From the NCBI RefSeq assembly GCF_051414135.1, contig NZ_JBLKOA010000002.1, forward strand, positions 1 through 64,000: a stretch of 64,000 nucleotides of DNA, given 5' to 3'. Below, one piece after another: positions 42,029 through 51,681 of this stretch. This stretch comes from Halovenus halobia (GTDB lineage Archaea; Halobacteriota; Halobacteria; Halobacteriales; Haloarculaceae). How positions within the stretch are numbered: the stretch's first letter is position 1; each line of letters starts with the position of its first letter. The notes under the pieces are model-generated. The model was not told the origin of the DNA, did no database searches, and saw nothing but the letters and a program-made list of their open reading frames with translations. A program made the translations under genes and the position numbers.

Positions 42029-43453
42029 ATGGTACTTGACGATCTTGGCAGTTCACTTCGGAGTACACTCGATGACCTCCGGGGCAAATCACGGATTTCT
42101 GAGGACGACGTCGACGATATCGTCAAAGAGATCCAGCGCTCGCTGATTCAAGCGGACGTCGATATCGAACTCGTCCGCGAACTCTCTGATAGCATCAAAC
42201 AGCGTGGGCTGGAGGAAGACCCACCGAGCGGGACATCGCCGCGTGACTGGGTGTTGCGCATTGTCTACGAGGAACTCGTCGAACTGCTCGGCGAGTCGAC
42301 TGAACTCCCACTCCAAGAGCAGACAATTCTACTGGCTGGCCTGTACGGCTCAGGGAAGACGACGACAGCCGGGAAAATTGCGTGGTGGTTCTCGAAGAAA
42401 GGCCTGCGCCCCGCAATCATTCAGACTGACACTGACCGACCGGGCGCGTACGACCAGGCAAAACAGCTCGCAGATGAGGCCGAAGTCGATTACTACGGCG
42501 ACCCGGACGCCGACGACCCGGAGCGCATCGCCGAAGAGGGACTACTCGAGACCGCAGACGCAGACGTTCAGATTGTCGATACGGCCGGTCGAGACGCACT
42601 CAATCAGGAGCTCATCGACCAGATCGAACGCATCGAGAACACTGCCGACCCTGACCGGAACCTACTCGTCATCGACGCGGCGATGGGCCAGAGCGCCAAA
42701 GAACAGGCCCAGGAGTTCGAGGAGACGATCGGCGTCGACGGTGTCATCGTCACAAAGGTCGACGGGACGGCAAAAGGTGGTGGCGCGCTCGCGGCGGTCA
42801 ACGAAACCGACTCGACAATTGCCTTCCTCGGTACCGGCGAGACGGTCAAAGATATCGAACGGTTCGAGGCGTCCAGTTTCGTCTCCCGACTGCTCGGGAT
42901 GGGTGACCTCGAGCAGCTTACCGAGCGTGTCGAGCGAGCGATGGAGGAGACCCAGCAGGAAGACGAAGACTGGGACCCCGAGGATATGCTCGATGGCACG
43001 TTCACCCTGAAAGATATGCGCAAGCAGATGGAGGCGATGAACCGGATGGGGCCGCTGGACCAGGTGATGGATATGATTCCTGGCATGGGCGGCGGGATGA
43101 TGGACCAACTGCCCGACGACGCGATGGACGTGACCGAAGAGCGGATGCGAGACTTCGAGGTCATCATGGATTCGATGACCGAGGAGGAACTCGAAAATCC
43201 ACGAGTCGTCGGCGCGAGTCGAACCGGACGAATCGCCCGGGGGTCGGGCAAACCCGAGGAGCGCATCCGAGAGCTACTCGAACAGCACAAGATGATGGAG
43301 CGCACGCTCAACCAGTTCCAGGGGATGGGCGACGCCGATATGGAACGGATGATGAAACAGATGCAACAGGGCGGCGGTGGCGGCGGCCCTGGCGGCATGG
43401 GCGGCGGACCCGGAATGGGTGGCGGCGGCGGTGGCGGACCGTTCAGCGACTGA
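42029..43453 (+). CDS. srp54: signal recognition particle 54-kDa protein
   Basis: 474 residues. The N and G domains carry the GTPase motifs GLYGSGKTTTAGK, DTAGRDAL and TKVDGTAKGG; the M domain is rich in methionine and ends in a Gly/Met/Pro-rich tail (about 450-472). It binds the SRP RNA and signal peptides and targets membrane proteins. The Gly-rich tail, with runs of glycines, is a haloarchaeal or lineage-specific addition. Confidence 0.98.
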   Translation: MVLDDLGSSLRSTLDDLRGKSRISEDDVDDIVKEIQRSLIQADVDIELVRELSDSIKQRGLEEDPPSGTSPRDWVLRIVYEELVELLGESTELPLQEQTILLAGLYGSGKTTTAGKIAWWFSKKGLRPAIIQTDTDRPGAYDQAKQLADEAEVDYYGDPDADDPERIAEEGLLETADADVQIVDTAGRDALNQELIDQIERIENTADPDRNLLVIDAAMGQSAKEQAQEFEETIGVDGVIVTKVDGTAKGGGALAAVNETDSTIAFLGTGETVKDIERFEASSFVSRLLGMGDLEQLTERVERAMEETQQEDEDWDPEDMLDGTFTLKDMRKQMEAMNRMGPLDQVMDMIPGMGGGMMDQLPDDAMDVTEERMRDFEVIMDSMTEEELENPRVVGASRTGRIARGSGKPEERIRELLEQHKMMERTLNQFQGMGDADMERMMKQMQQGGGGGGPGGMGGGPGMGGGGGGGPFSD

Positions 43454-43473
43454 ACAGACAACGACCCGCAGAG

Positions 43474-43896
43474 TCACTCTGTAACTGGCTGTCCGTCCTC
43501 GGTCCGTGGTGCGATATGGTCGATAAACTCCTCGACAGAGGGCTCTTCGACCTGCACACGGACCGTGATGACGCCGAGTTCGCCCGGTTCGTCGACGACG
43601 AAGTTGAGGAGTCCTTCGAAGGCAGCTTGCTTTTTCAGCCGGAAAGAGAACGTCTCGCCCTGCTGGTTCTCGAAGAACACGCCACGGGCCGTGTCGAGAA
43701 TAGCCTGTCTGTGGAGTTGCTCTGAGAGTCGTTCGAGCGAGTGGACCGTCGCCGATAGTTCGCCGTGCTCAAACTCGGGCTCTGCGTCGGGGAACAGCCC
43801 CTCGATTGCGTGCGTGACTCGGTCCTGCAGTTCGGTGTCGTAGACTGGTGCGGTAATTTCTGCTTCGATGGCGTAGTGTCTCGTTTCGTCGCTCAT
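43474..43896 (-). CDS. UPF0201/DUF54 RNA-binding domain protein
   Basis: 140 residues of the archaeal DUF54 family (ribosomal L5-like fold), with EAEITAPVYDTELQDRVTHA and a C-terminal QVEEPSVEEFIDHIAPRTEDG. Possibly RNA-binding; the role is not known. Its start overlaps the stop of the UPF0200 kinase gene by 4 bp, a conserved pair in archaea. Confidence 0.87.
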   Translation of the reverse strand: MSDETRHYAIEAEITAPVYDTELQDRVTHAIEGLFPDAEPEFEHGELSATVHSLERLSEQLHRQAILDTARGVFFENQQGETFSFRLKKQAAFEGLLNFVVDEPGELGVITVRVQVEEPSVEEFIDHIAPRTEDGQPVTE

Positions 43897-44444
43897 TGGT
43901 CGCCCTCCGTGAGAATCGCAGTGATACGCTCGCGGAACTCCGCGAGCGTGCCAGTGTTTTCGATTGTAAGATCCGCCCGGTCCATCGCCGCGTCCATGCC
44001 AAACTCGCGTTCGCGTGCGTCACGGTCGGCGAGAGTTTCACCGCCTTCGTCGCCGCCAGCGTCCCGACCACGGAGGTCAAGTCGTTCCTTGCGGGTTTCG
44101 AAGGGCGCGTCGATACAGACCAGTCGAAACTGCTCGCCGAACCGGTCCTCGAAGCGCTCGACCTCGGTGTCCGAGCGAATACCGTCGACGACAACTGTGT
44201 CGTTGGCTTCGAGTTCTGCTTCGATCATCGGCAGCGAGCGCTCGGCAATCGCACCCGGACCGTTCTCTTCACGGAGGGCCTGTGCAACCTGTCCGTGTGC
44301 TGTCGACGGGTCTAGGCCCCGTTCGCGACACTCTGTGCGGATCACGTCACCCATCGTCACGACTGGAATCTCGTGGTCTTCGGCGACGGCCGCGGCTTCG
44401 CTCTTGCCGCTGCCGGGAAGTCCAACGAACCCGAGTACACTCAT
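43893..44444 (-). CDS. UPF0200 family nucleotide kinase-like protein
   Basis: 183 residues. A P-loop at 4-13 (FVGLPGSGKS), then VVTMGDVIRTE and VVVDGIRSDTEV, match the archaeal UPF0200 family, related to adenylate and dephospho-CoA kinases. The substrate is unknown; a role in coenzyme A or nucleotide metabolism is possible. The start is the ATG at 44444, which gives MSVLGFVGLPGSG. Confidence 0.88.
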   Translation of the reverse strand: MSVLGFVGLPGSGKSEAAAVAEDHEIPVVTMGDVIRTECRERGLDPSTAHGQVAQALREENGPGAIAERSLPMIEAELEANDTVVVDGIRSDTEVERFEDRFGEQFRLVCIDAPFETRKERLDLRGRDAGGDEGGETLADRDAREREFGMDAAMDRADLTIENTGTLAEFRERITAILTEGDQ

Positions 44445-44587
44445 TACCGACAGTTCGCCCACCCGAAAAATAAACACTGCGTTCACAGCTACTGAGTGAA
44501 ACAACTCCGTAGATATTGTCAAAACACTGTTTCCGGATCAGAAACAGGATGCAAACTTACATGTATCTTTCCGGGGAATCACCGTAC

Positions 44588-45514
44588 ATGACAGCAATTG
44601 AATTAGACGGCGTCACGAAACGGTATGGCAGTTTGGTGGCTGTCGACAATCTCGACCTCCAGATCGAGGAGGGCGAGGTGTTCGGATTCCTCGGCCCGAA
44701 CGGGGCCGGGAAATCGACCACGATCAACATTCTCCTCGATTTTGTCAAGCCGACAGCAGGTCGAGCCAGCGTGTTCGACATGGACTGTCAGAATCAGGGC
44801 AAAGAGTTGCGAAACAGAATCGGCGTCCTCCCCGAGGGCTACGACGTCTACGACCGCTTGACTGGCCGCCAGCACATCGAATTCGCCATCGAGTCGAAGA
44901 ATGCGACTGATGACCCGCAGGCACTACTGGAACGGGTCGGCATTGCAGACGCTGGCGACCGCAAGGCGAGTGGCTACTCGAAGGGGATGGCCCAGCGACT
45001 CATCCTCGCGATGGCGCTGGTCGGCGACCCTGACCTGCTGATTCTCGACGAGCCGACGACAGGACTCGACCCGAACGGTGCCCGTGAGATTCGTGAGATT
45101 ATCCGCGAGGAGAACAGTCGCGGCACGACCGTCTTCTTCTCCAGTCACATCCTCAGTCAGGTCGAAGCGGTCTGTGACCGGGTCGGGATCCTGCGGGAGG
45201 GACGGATGGTTGCTGACGACTCGATCGAGAATCTTCGGTCCAACATTCCAGGCGGCGAGAGTCTCGTCGTCGAAGGCTCTGGCTTCTCACCAGATATCCT
45301 CGACGCTATCCGTGCAATCGATAACGTCGATAGTGTCACTGTCAGGACCGAGGGCGAGGTGATTGGAGTTGGCCTCGCCAAGGGTGCGAGCAAAACAGCC
45401 GTCCTGAGCGAAATCGAGGAGTCGGGTGCAGTCGTCAACGACTTCTCGACTGAGGAGGCCTCGCTTGAGGACCTGTTCGCAGCGTACACCACCGACCAGG
45501 AGGTGACAGCATGA
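44588..45514 (+). CDS. ABC transporter ATP-binding protein
   Basis: 308 residues. Walker A GPNGAGKST, the signature motif written as SGYSKGMAQR, and Walker B LLILDEPTTGLD are complete, with an ABC-2/NosF-like C-terminal extension (about 220-305). It drives the permease encoded by the next gene, whose ATG overlaps this stop by 4 bp. The start is the ATG at 44588. The substrate is unknown. Confidence 0.93.
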   Translation: MTAIELDGVTKRYGSLVAVDNLDLQIEEGEVFGFLGPNGAGKSTTINILLDFVKPTAGRASVFDMDCQNQGKELRNRIGVLPEGYDVYDRLTGRQHIEFAIESKNATDDPQALLERVGIADAGDRKASGYSKGMAQRLILAMALVGDPDLLILDEPTTGLDPNGAREIREIIREENSRGTTVFFSSHILSQVEAVCDRVGILREGRMVADDSIENLRSNIPGGESLVVEGSGFSPDILDAIRAIDNVDSVTVRTEGEVIGVGLAKGASKTAVLSEIEESGAVVNDFSTEEASLEDLFAAYTTDQEVTA

Positions 45515-46365
45515 GCTGGCAGGCTATCGGCAAAAAGGACTTCCAGGACAGCGTCCGCTCGAAGGTTCTGTGGGGAATTATCGTCCTCTTCGCGCTGCTT
45601 ATCGGTGGCGTCGCGTACCTCATCGTTGATTCGGGCATCAGCGAACAGGGGGCGGAGGTCGTCGAACTGTTCGTTACCGGTGCGTTCGGATTCGTCGTGC
45701 TCTTTTTCGTCCCCATTACCGGATTGTTCATCAGCATCAAGTCAGTCGTTCGTGAACGCGACAGCGGGACGATTAACCTGCTGTTGTCGCTGCCACACAC
45801 CCGCGGTGAGATGATCGTCGGGAAGTTCCTCGGCCGCACAGCCGTGATGACGGTCACGATTCTCGTCGGCTTCCTCCCTGCTGTTGCCCTGTTGCTCGTC
45901 CAGACGAGTCTCTCCCCTGCCGTCCTGCTGACGTTCCTGGGCGTGACAGTGCTGTTCGGGTTGATGTTCGTCGGCATCGGCGTCGGCTTCTCGGCGCTGT
46001 TCAACAGCGAAACACAGGGCACGGTCGGCGGTATCGTGATCTTCTTCGGACTGTATCTCTGGTCGCCGATCACGAATCTCGTGCTCGGGTTGGCCGACCT
46101 CGAACTCCCCGAGTTCGCCAACCGGTTCGGACTCATCCAGATGTTTCAGGACATGTTCGGGTCGCTGTCGCCGACGGGCCGCGGACTCGGAGCGCCCTCT
46201 GGCATCACGAGCAATACTGTCTCGACGCAGAGCGGATTTGAGACGGTGTATCCCGAGACAGTCGCCTTCTACATGCAGAACTGGTTCGTGTTCATCATCC
46301 TCGCAGTGTGGATTATCGTGCCCCTAGCAATCGGCTACGCGCGATTCAGCCGGATCGACCTCTAA
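45511..46365 (+). CDS. ABC-2 type transporter permease (NosY-like)
   Basis: 284 residues with six hydrophobic helices and the conserved VRERDSGTINLLLSLPHTRGEMIVGKFLGR of NosY/ABC-2 permeases. Together with the ATPase it forms an exporter or a system for cofactor or copper handling. The 3' end overlaps the convergent methyltransferase gene by 20 bp. Confidence 0.9.
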   Translation: MSWQAIGKKDFQDSVRSKVLWGIIVLFALLIGGVAYLIVDSGISEQGAEVVELFVTGAFGFVVLFFVPITGLFISIKSVVRERDSGTINLLLSLPHTRGEMIVGKFLGRTAVMTVTILVGFLPAVALLLVQTSLSPAVLLTFLGVTVLFGLMFVGIGVGFSALFNSETQGTVGGIVIFFGLYLWSPITNLVLGLADLELPEFANRFGLIQMFQDMFGSLSPTGRGLGAPSGITSNTVSTQSGFETVYPETVAFYMQNWFVFIILAVWIIVPLAIGYARFSRIDL

Positions 46366-47083
46366 TCTCGGCGTCTTTTTCCAGCGCCGCCAGATAATAC
46401 GCGCTTTCTGCACTCCGGCGTAGTTCGGTGACAGTCCACGGCGTCTCTGCTGTCGCTTCACGCAGGCGCGCCGGACTGAACAAGCGAAAGAGCAGCGTCT
46501 CACTGACCGCGTCGTCGTACTCGAAGGCAAACGTCCGGAAGGCAAGTCCAGCAGTGGCGTCTTCGCGGTAGCCAAGGAGGTTACTCGCCTGCTCGTCTGT
46601 CGGGTCGTAACTGTCGACAACGGCCGTCGCTTCAGCTGTCGTGACCGCTGCAAGGTCGGTCAGGAACTGCTCGATTCCGCGCATCGATTTCGCCAGCGAG
46701 AGCTGGGTGCCCCGAACCAGCGCCGACCCAAACTGGTCGGTGCCGAACTGGCTCGGGAGGGCGAACATATCGCCGTGGCGAGCGTCTTCGACACCGCGTT
46801 CGCGCATGAGAGCCACGAGTTGCTCGCTCAGTTCCAGCGCAGTCGTCTCGAAGCGGTCCTGAAAGTACAGCGTGTCACGACCAGCGCCAGCACCCACATC
46901 CAGCAGTGGTCCCTGGAGGTGGTTCTCGATCCACGCGTCACCGTCTTCGGCGCTGAACTGCTCGAAGTAAAACTGCTCGATTGGGTGGTCCTGCCGACTG
47001 TCGCCGTCGAACTGCACCAACGGCTCGGTCTGTCGCTCGTGGTAGAAATCCCGGAGCACACGTCCAAATACGTCAGTGCCCAT
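46346..47083 (-). CDS. SAM-dependent methyltransferase
   Basis: 245 residues with a class I methyltransferase core: LLDVGAGAGRDTLYF for SAM and LSEQLVALMRE after it. The start is set at the ATG at 47083, because a GTTATAC box at about 47114-47120 is only a few bases from the upstream in-frame ATG (47110) but 31-37 bp from this one. The substrate is not known. Confidence 0.85.
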   Translation of the reverse strand: MGTDVFGRVLRDFYHERQTEPLVQFDGDSRQDHPIEQFYFEQFSAEDGDAWIENHLQGPLLDVGAGAGRDTLYFQDRFETTALELSEQLVALMRERGVEDARHGDMFALPSQFGTDQFGSALVRGTQLSLAKSMRGIEQFLTDLAAVTTAEATAVVDSYDPTDEQASNLLGYREDATAGLAFRTFAFEYDDAVSETLLFRLFSPARLREATAETPWTVTELRRSAESAYYLAALEKDAEIRGRSG

Positions 47084-47152
47084 ACTGTCCGGACGCAGCG
47101 CAACTGTCATAAAAGTATAACGAATTGTGGTACCGGCCCACACAGTCCGAAC

Positions 47153-48901
47153 TCACTTCTCGTCGAGGTGGCGAACAGAAGAGGCGATGCCGCGGGTACT
47201 CTCGACCATCTCGGGACCGGACATCTCCGCACGGCCAACGGCGAAGGCCTTCGGGCCCTCGATGACCACTTCGTCGCCGGGACGGATCGACTCAGTTGCG
47301 TCGACGACGCCGGGGGCGAGCACGGAGCCATGCGGCACGAAGGCGTCAATTTCGACGCGTTTGGTCGGAGCAGAACTGTCGGCCCACCGGCGTGCGCCGG
47401 CAATCGTCAGCGCGAGCAGACCGTACTGTGGAACGACCATTGCGAGTTGCTCGCCGTCGGTGTCAGTTGCTCGCAGTTTCGGGTATCGGCTCTCAACTGC
47501 CAGGTCGTCAAAGATTTCCGGGCCAGCACCCTCACCAAACTGGTAGTCAGCAATCGCACGGATGGTGTTGTGCTGGCGCTGTCGTTTGCGGTATTTCGGC
47601 TCGTCGGCAAGCGTCGAGGCAATATTCGCCAGTGAGTCCGTCGTTGTCGGGTGGTCAGTCACGGTGTACTCGAACTCCACGTCGACCTGTTCGGCAGCCC
47701 GTTCACAGATCGGCCGGTAATCCTCGGGAACGTGCGCGATGACGCGGGGATACTCGTTGCGCTCGAGATAGGCGGCGAGCACGTCCGAGACAAATTCGAT
47801 TTCGGTCGCGGTCCAGTTGCCCGTCACGACCGAGTCGTAGTGCTGGGCAGGGTAGGTGAGTTCGAGTTCCTGCGGGACAACGCCGATTGGCGACGTCATC
47901 GAGACGAGATGGCCTCGGTACTGGATTGCGTCGTGGAACTGGGCGTGGCTCTGGGAGTCGCTGTACGGTTTGCGTGCCGAACACGGAACCAGTACGAGCG
48001 GCGCGTCGAAGCGGTTCCGGTAGCGGTTGGTGACGCGCTCGGCGTAGCGCTGAATTTCGACGCGTCGGAGCGTGTCGTCGCTGGCGGCTGTGATTCCGTT
48101 GCGTCGAAAAACGGGGGTTCGCTCCTCCAGATACGCGTACTGCTGGTCGAGTCGCCGGACGATTGCAGTCAGCCACTGGTCGTGGCGAGCCTGGCCTTCG
48201 AGATAATCTCGGAGTTGGCCAGCGCGAATGCGTTCGCGGACGGTTGCCAGCGCCGCTCGCAGGGCGCGTTCGTTGTGCTCGGCACAGTCCTCCCGGTCGA
48301 ACTCCGCCCGTGGCGTCTGACAGGCAGGACAGGCACAGGGCAGTTCGGTCAGGTCTTCGAGGAAGGCGTCGCCGTCGGTGGTGAGGTACTTCCCCTGCAG
48401 CCCTTCCAGCACTGCCTTGTCAGTATCGAACAGGTCGACGCCAGCGTACGCGAGCGTCGCGACGTTGCCGGGTGTTGCAACGCCCGGCAGGTACAGCGCC
48501 GTATCGGCAGGCGTTGTCGCTCGCGTCTGGATAACAGCCTCGACGAAGGCCCGGGCGTGACCGGACAGTTCCTGGGCGTTCGAGAGGACGTAGGCGTCTG
48601 TGCCGTGGTTCTCCGCCGTATCTGGCGAAACGACTGCCGCACTCGGGAACTCGACATCCGGATACTCAGTTGCAAACGCCTCTTCGACTTCCTCGGGCGT
48701 CCCACCGGGAAACGCTCGGTGCGGAAGGACTGTCAGTGTCGAGTCGCCACCGTCGATATCGGACTCACCCGGCGTCCACTGGCTCCCGGCGTCGTGGACC
48801 ACGTCGTCGACGAGTCCCGGCGTCGTCACGGGGTTCTCGAGGCGGAGTTCACCGAGTCTGGCAGCGCTGTCACGCTCGTGAATTTCGAAATACTCCGTCA
48901 T
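47153..48901 (-). CDS. arcS: archaeosine synthase subunit alpha (ArcS)
   Basis: 582 residues, a paralogue of the archaeal tRNA guanine transglycosylase with an N-terminal TGT-like part (a CACPAC segment with two further cysteines), a middle region with the ArcS motif PCSARKPYSDSQSH, and a C-terminal PUA domain (about 505-580). It converts the preQ0-modified base at G15 to archaeosine. queD, queE and queC at 25.9-27.8 kb feed the pathway. Confidence 0.95.
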   Translation of the reverse strand: MTEYFEIHERDSAARLGELRLENPVTTPGLVDDVVHDAGSQWTPGESDIDGGDSTLTVLPHRAFPGGTPEEVEEAFATEYPDVEFPSAAVVSPDTAENHGTDAYVLSNAQELSGHARAFVEAVIQTRATTPADTALYLPGVATPGNVATLAYAGVDLFDTDKAVLEGLQGKYLTTDGDAFLEDLTELPCACPACQTPRAEFDREDCAEHNERALRAALATVRERIRAGQLRDYLEGQARHDQWLTAIVRRLDQQYAYLEERTPVFRRNGITAASDDTLRRVEIQRYAERVTNRYRNRFDAPLVLVPCSARKPYSDSQSHAQFHDAIQYRGHLVSMTSPIGVVPQELELTYPAQHYDSVVTGNWTATEIEFVSDVLAAYLERNEYPRVIAHVPEDYRPICERAAEQVDVEFEYTVTDHPTTTDSLANIASTLADEPKYRKRQRQHNTIRAIADYQFGEGAGPEIFDDLAVESRYPKLRATDTDGEQLAMVVPQYGLLALTIAGARRWADSSAPTKRVEIDAFVPHGSVLAPGVVDATESIRPGDEVVIEGPKAFAVGRAEMSGPEMVESTRGIASSVRHLDEK

Positions 48902-49006
48902 CGCTGCCCCCAGCGGTCGACTACGCGCTTAGTCATGCTTTTGAGTACGTGCCGTGGGATAATTGTCCGTCGATCTCTGAACAGCGTTCCGGCCAGTCAT
49001 CGTCGC

Positions 49007-49717
49007 TCACCCAGAGACAACCGGCGCAACCGAAAGCGCCACACCGACCGCGACGACCAGATAGTCCTTGCGCGAAAACGTGAGTCGAGGCAGTGTCGGG
49101 TTCCACGCAAAACAGCGAACCTCCAGCGCAACAGCGAGCTGGTCTGACCGGTCGAGGGCCCGCTGGAGAGAGAGGACAACGAGCCGTCCGGCACGCTTGT
49201 GGACGGGCCGTCGGTCACCGCCACGAGCGGCGAGCGCGTGACGCACCTCTCGAAAATCGGCCTGTAAAACGGGCACGTACCTGATCGTCAGGGCGACACC
49301 AGTGCCGATAAGTTGGCCCGGACGGCCGGGAATCGTTCGCTGGAGCGCGGCCCGTGTCTCCCGGACCGGAGTCGCGGAGACGTAGGCTGCGCTGATGAGG
49401 AGAATCGGAACGACGCGGGCAACCGACAGCCCCGACTCAACAGCTGGATCGGGCCGAATCCACGGCGGGCCGACTGTAGCCCCTGCGATGAGCGGCGCAA
49501 TCGCCAGCACGGCGAGCACAATCCGGTAGGACCACAGCGCTCGCAGGACCCCCAGTCCGGCGAGACGAACGGTGAGCGCGCCACACAGAACCAGCGCGGC
49601 CAGCCGTGGGACCGAGGGCTGGACAAACGCCGCAATCGCGAACCCAAACTGGAAGAGCAGTTTCGAGCGCGGGTCGAGTCGGTGAATCACCGAATCACCG
49701 GGGCTGTAGCGCAGCAT
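49007..49717 (-). CDS. bioN: ECF transporter transmembrane subunit (BioN-like)
   Basis: 236 residues with about five helices, starting MLRYSPGDSVIHRLDPRSKLL, and cytosolic AARG motifs (HALAARGGDRR) that contact the ATPase. It is the third gene of bioY-bioM-bioN, so it is assigned to biotin uptake. The start is the ATG at 49717, just after the stop of the ATPase gene. Confidence 0.88.
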   Translation of the reverse strand: MLRYSPGDSVIHRLDPRSKLLFQFGFAIAAFVQPSVPRLAALVLCGALTVRLAGLGVLRALWSYRIVLAVLAIAPLIAGATVGPPWIRPDPAVESGLSVARVVPILLISAAYVSATPVRETRAALQRTIPGRPGQLIGTGVALTIRYVPVLQADFREVRHALAARGGDRRPVHKRAGRLVVLSLQRALDRSDQLAVALEVRCFAWNPTLPRLTFSRKDYLVVAVGVALSVAPVVSG

Positions 49718-49718
49718 C

Positions 49719-50423
49719 TCACCACCCGTTCGGCACGCGAACGTCGATGTCGGGGAGTCGGTCTCCGGCCGTGTCGGGCGGGACATCGAATGCAATCTGG
49801 CCGTCTCGGAGTCCAATCACCCGGTCGGCGCGCGAGCGCATATCCCGCAGGTCGTGTGTGACGACGACGACGACGACACCCTCGGCCGAAAGGGTATCGA
49901 GATGACCGAGGACTGACTGCTGTGCCGGCCAGTCGAGTCCGGTAAACGGTTCGTCGAGAACGAGATGGTCCGGTTCCATCGCCAGCGCTCCCGCGACCGC
50001 GAGGCGGGCCTGCTCGCCGCCAGAAAGTGTCTCGATCCGGTCTTCTTCTCGGCCGTCGAGGTTCACCGCTGTGAGTGCTGCCTGTACCCGACGGTCGATT
50101 TCGTCGTGGTCCAGTCCGAGATTTTCGGGGCCGAAGGCCACGTCCGCCCCGACAGTCGCGGCGACGAACTGTGAGCGGGGAGACTGAAACACCATCCCGA
50201 CAGCCGTCCGAGCCGCGACTGGGTCATCCTGTACCGGCGTGTCGTCGACGCGGACCACGCCGCTGTCGGGTTCGAGGAGTCCGTTGAACTGCCGGACCAG
50301 CGTAGTCTTGCCGCTCCCGTTCGGGCCAGTCAGGACGACCCACTCTTCGTCGAGCGTTACTGAGATTTCATCGAGAACCAGTTCGTCATCGTACCGATAG
50401 GAGAGGGCGTCGACGGCAATCAT
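49719..50423 (-). CDS. bioM: ECF transporter ATP-binding subunit (BioM-like)
   Basis: 234 residues. Walker A GPNGSGKTT, Q-loop VFQSP, signature LSGGEQARLA and Walker B HLVLDEPFTGLD are present. It powers biotin uptake with BioY and BioN; its start overlaps the bioY stop by 4 bp. One ATPase gene only, so the ATPase may be a homodimer. Confidence 0.9.
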   Translation of the reverse strand: MIAVDALSYRYDDELVLDEISVTLDEEWVVLTGPNGSGKTTLVRQFNGLLEPDSGVVRVDDTPVQDDPVAARTAVGMVFQSPRSQFVAATVGADVAFGPENLGLDHDEIDRRVQAALTAVNLDGREEDRIETLSGGEQARLAVAGALAMEPDHLVLDEPFTGLDWPAQQSVLGHLDTLSAEGVVVVVVTHDLRDMRSRADRVIGLRDGQIAFDVPPDTAGDRLPDIDVRVPNGW

Positions 50424-51004
50424 GTGCGGTTGAGAAGCTCCCCACTGCTGATGACGACAGCGGCCGTGATTGCGATCTTGAGCAGGTCACCGAGGAAGAA
50501 CGGAGCCATACTCGCCGCGGCGTCGACGAGGGCAAGACCCGTAACGAGGGACAACCAGCCGATTCCAATTGCATACAGCGGAATGACGCCAGCAATCAGA
50601 CCAGCGACTATCCACGGGGCCGGCACCAGTTCGACCGGACGGGGCAACAATTGCCGGTGAGTGACGCCGCCGATTACCGCCGCGGCGACGACGAAGCCAA
50701 CCAGAAAGCCGCCGGTTGGGCCGGCGATAATGCCCAGTCCAGCAGTTGCGTTCGAGAACACTGGCACACCTGCAAGGCCGGTGAGGACGTACAGACCGAG
50801 CGAGAACCCACCCCACAGCGGTCCCAGCAGTAAGCCAGCAAAGAACGGACCAAACGGCTGGAGGGAAAACGGAATTCCGCCGGGGAGTGGGATGGAAAAC
50901 TGTGCCAGAACACCAGTCAGGGCGGCGATGACGACTGCACCGCTCAGGTTGCGAATCGTCTCTCGCTCAATGAGGTCAACCGACTCGGTCGCTTCGCTGG
51001 TCAT
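50420..51004 (-). CDS. bioY: biotin transporter S component BioY
   Basis: 194 residues with six helices; QPFGPFFAGLLLGPLWG and GLAGVPVFSNATAGLGIIAGPTGGFLVGF are the BioY signature. It binds biotin and, with BioM and BioN, imports it. The start ATG at 51004 is chosen; longer frames are basic and overlap rpsG. It follows rpsG, where many haloarchaea have the elongation factor gene. Confidence 0.95.
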   Translation of the reverse strand: MTSEATESVDLIERETIRNLSGAVVIAALTGVLAQFSIPLPGGIPFSLQPFGPFFAGLLLGPLWGGFSLGLYVLTGLAGVPVFSNATAGLGIIAGPTGGFLVGFVVAAAVIGGVTHRQLLPRPVELVPAPWIVAGLIAGVIPLYAIGIGWLSLVTGLALVDAAASMAPFFLGDLLKIAITAAVVISSGELLNRT

Positions 51005-51026
51005 AGAGTGAAAAGCCGCCCGGGCC

Positions 51027-51037
51027 GTGTTGAACAC
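51027..51037. promoter_or_regulatory. short dyad upstream of bioY
   Basis: GTGTT-G-AACAC is an inverted repeat 23-33 bp before the bioY start. It may be a half-size operator for a biotin-responsive regulator; no larger palindrome is seen. Confidence 0.3.
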
Positions 51038-51074
51038 TCCGATTGACGGTCGGACGAAAACTGCAGAACGTGCG

Positions 51075-51680
51075 TTATCGGGCAGCGGCCGCGACGCGCT
51101 CTTTCTCTTCTTTCTGGTCGACGGCGTAGGTTCCGACGTCGTTGCTGGCTGCGCCGATAAGCTGGCGGGCCAGCGCGTCTTCGGCGTCGGTGTCCGTCTT
51201 GAACGAGGAGTTGTAGACACCCTCGGCGATGAATTTCAGTGCCTGGTCAACTCGTCGCTGCGGCGAGACGTCGACCGCTTTCGGGACGGAGATACCACCA
51301 TATTTCAGGCGGACGGTCTCCTCACGCGGTGCCGAGTGCTCGACGGCCTGGACGAGAATCTGGACCGGATTCTCTTCGGTCCGGTCCTCGATAATCTCGA
51401 AAGCGTCGCGAGTAATCTGGGTCGCAAGCTGTTTTTTCCCAGTGTTCTCGTCGGTCTGCATCAGGCGGTTGATGAGCCGTTCGACGATGCTGATCTTGCT
51501 CTTTTTGAACTGCTTGTCAGCGTGACGGCCCATCGAGTTGGCGATTGGGGTCACGTTGATATACCGCTCGGTGGAGATATCGGAGAACTCGATCTCTTCG
51601 ATATCGTACTTGCCGAACAGCTGGGCGTTCGCTCCCTCACTGTCTGCTGGCGCGTCAGGTTCTGGTTGTTCTGTAGACAT
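51075..51680 (-). CDS. rpsG: 30S ribosomal protein S7
   Basis: 201 residues. The core (about 45-201) has SMGRHADKQFKKSKISIVERLINRLM and the C-terminal tail AEGVYNSSFKTDTDAEDALA. The N-terminal 40 residues are acidic and haloarchaeal. It lies just after rpsL. Usually the elongation factor 2 gene follows, but here bioY does. Confidence 0.97.
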   Translation of the reverse strand: MSTEQPEPDAPADSEGANAQLFGKYDIEEIEFSDISTERYINVTPIANSMGRHADKQFKKSKISIVERLINRLMQTDENTGKKQLATQITRDAFEIIEDRTEENPVQILVQAVEHSAPREETVRLKYGGISVPKAVDVSPQRRVDQALKFIAEGVYNSSFKTDTDAEDALARQLIGAASNDVGTYAVDQKEEKERVAAAAR

Positions 51681-51681
51681 G

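Noticed and set aside
43372..43440. GGC-rich repeats
   Set aside because: They encode the Gly/Met-rich tail of SRP54.
47651..49147. 498-codon plus-strand frame opposite arcS
   Set aside because: Antisense shadow of a gene with conserved ArcS and PUA motifs.
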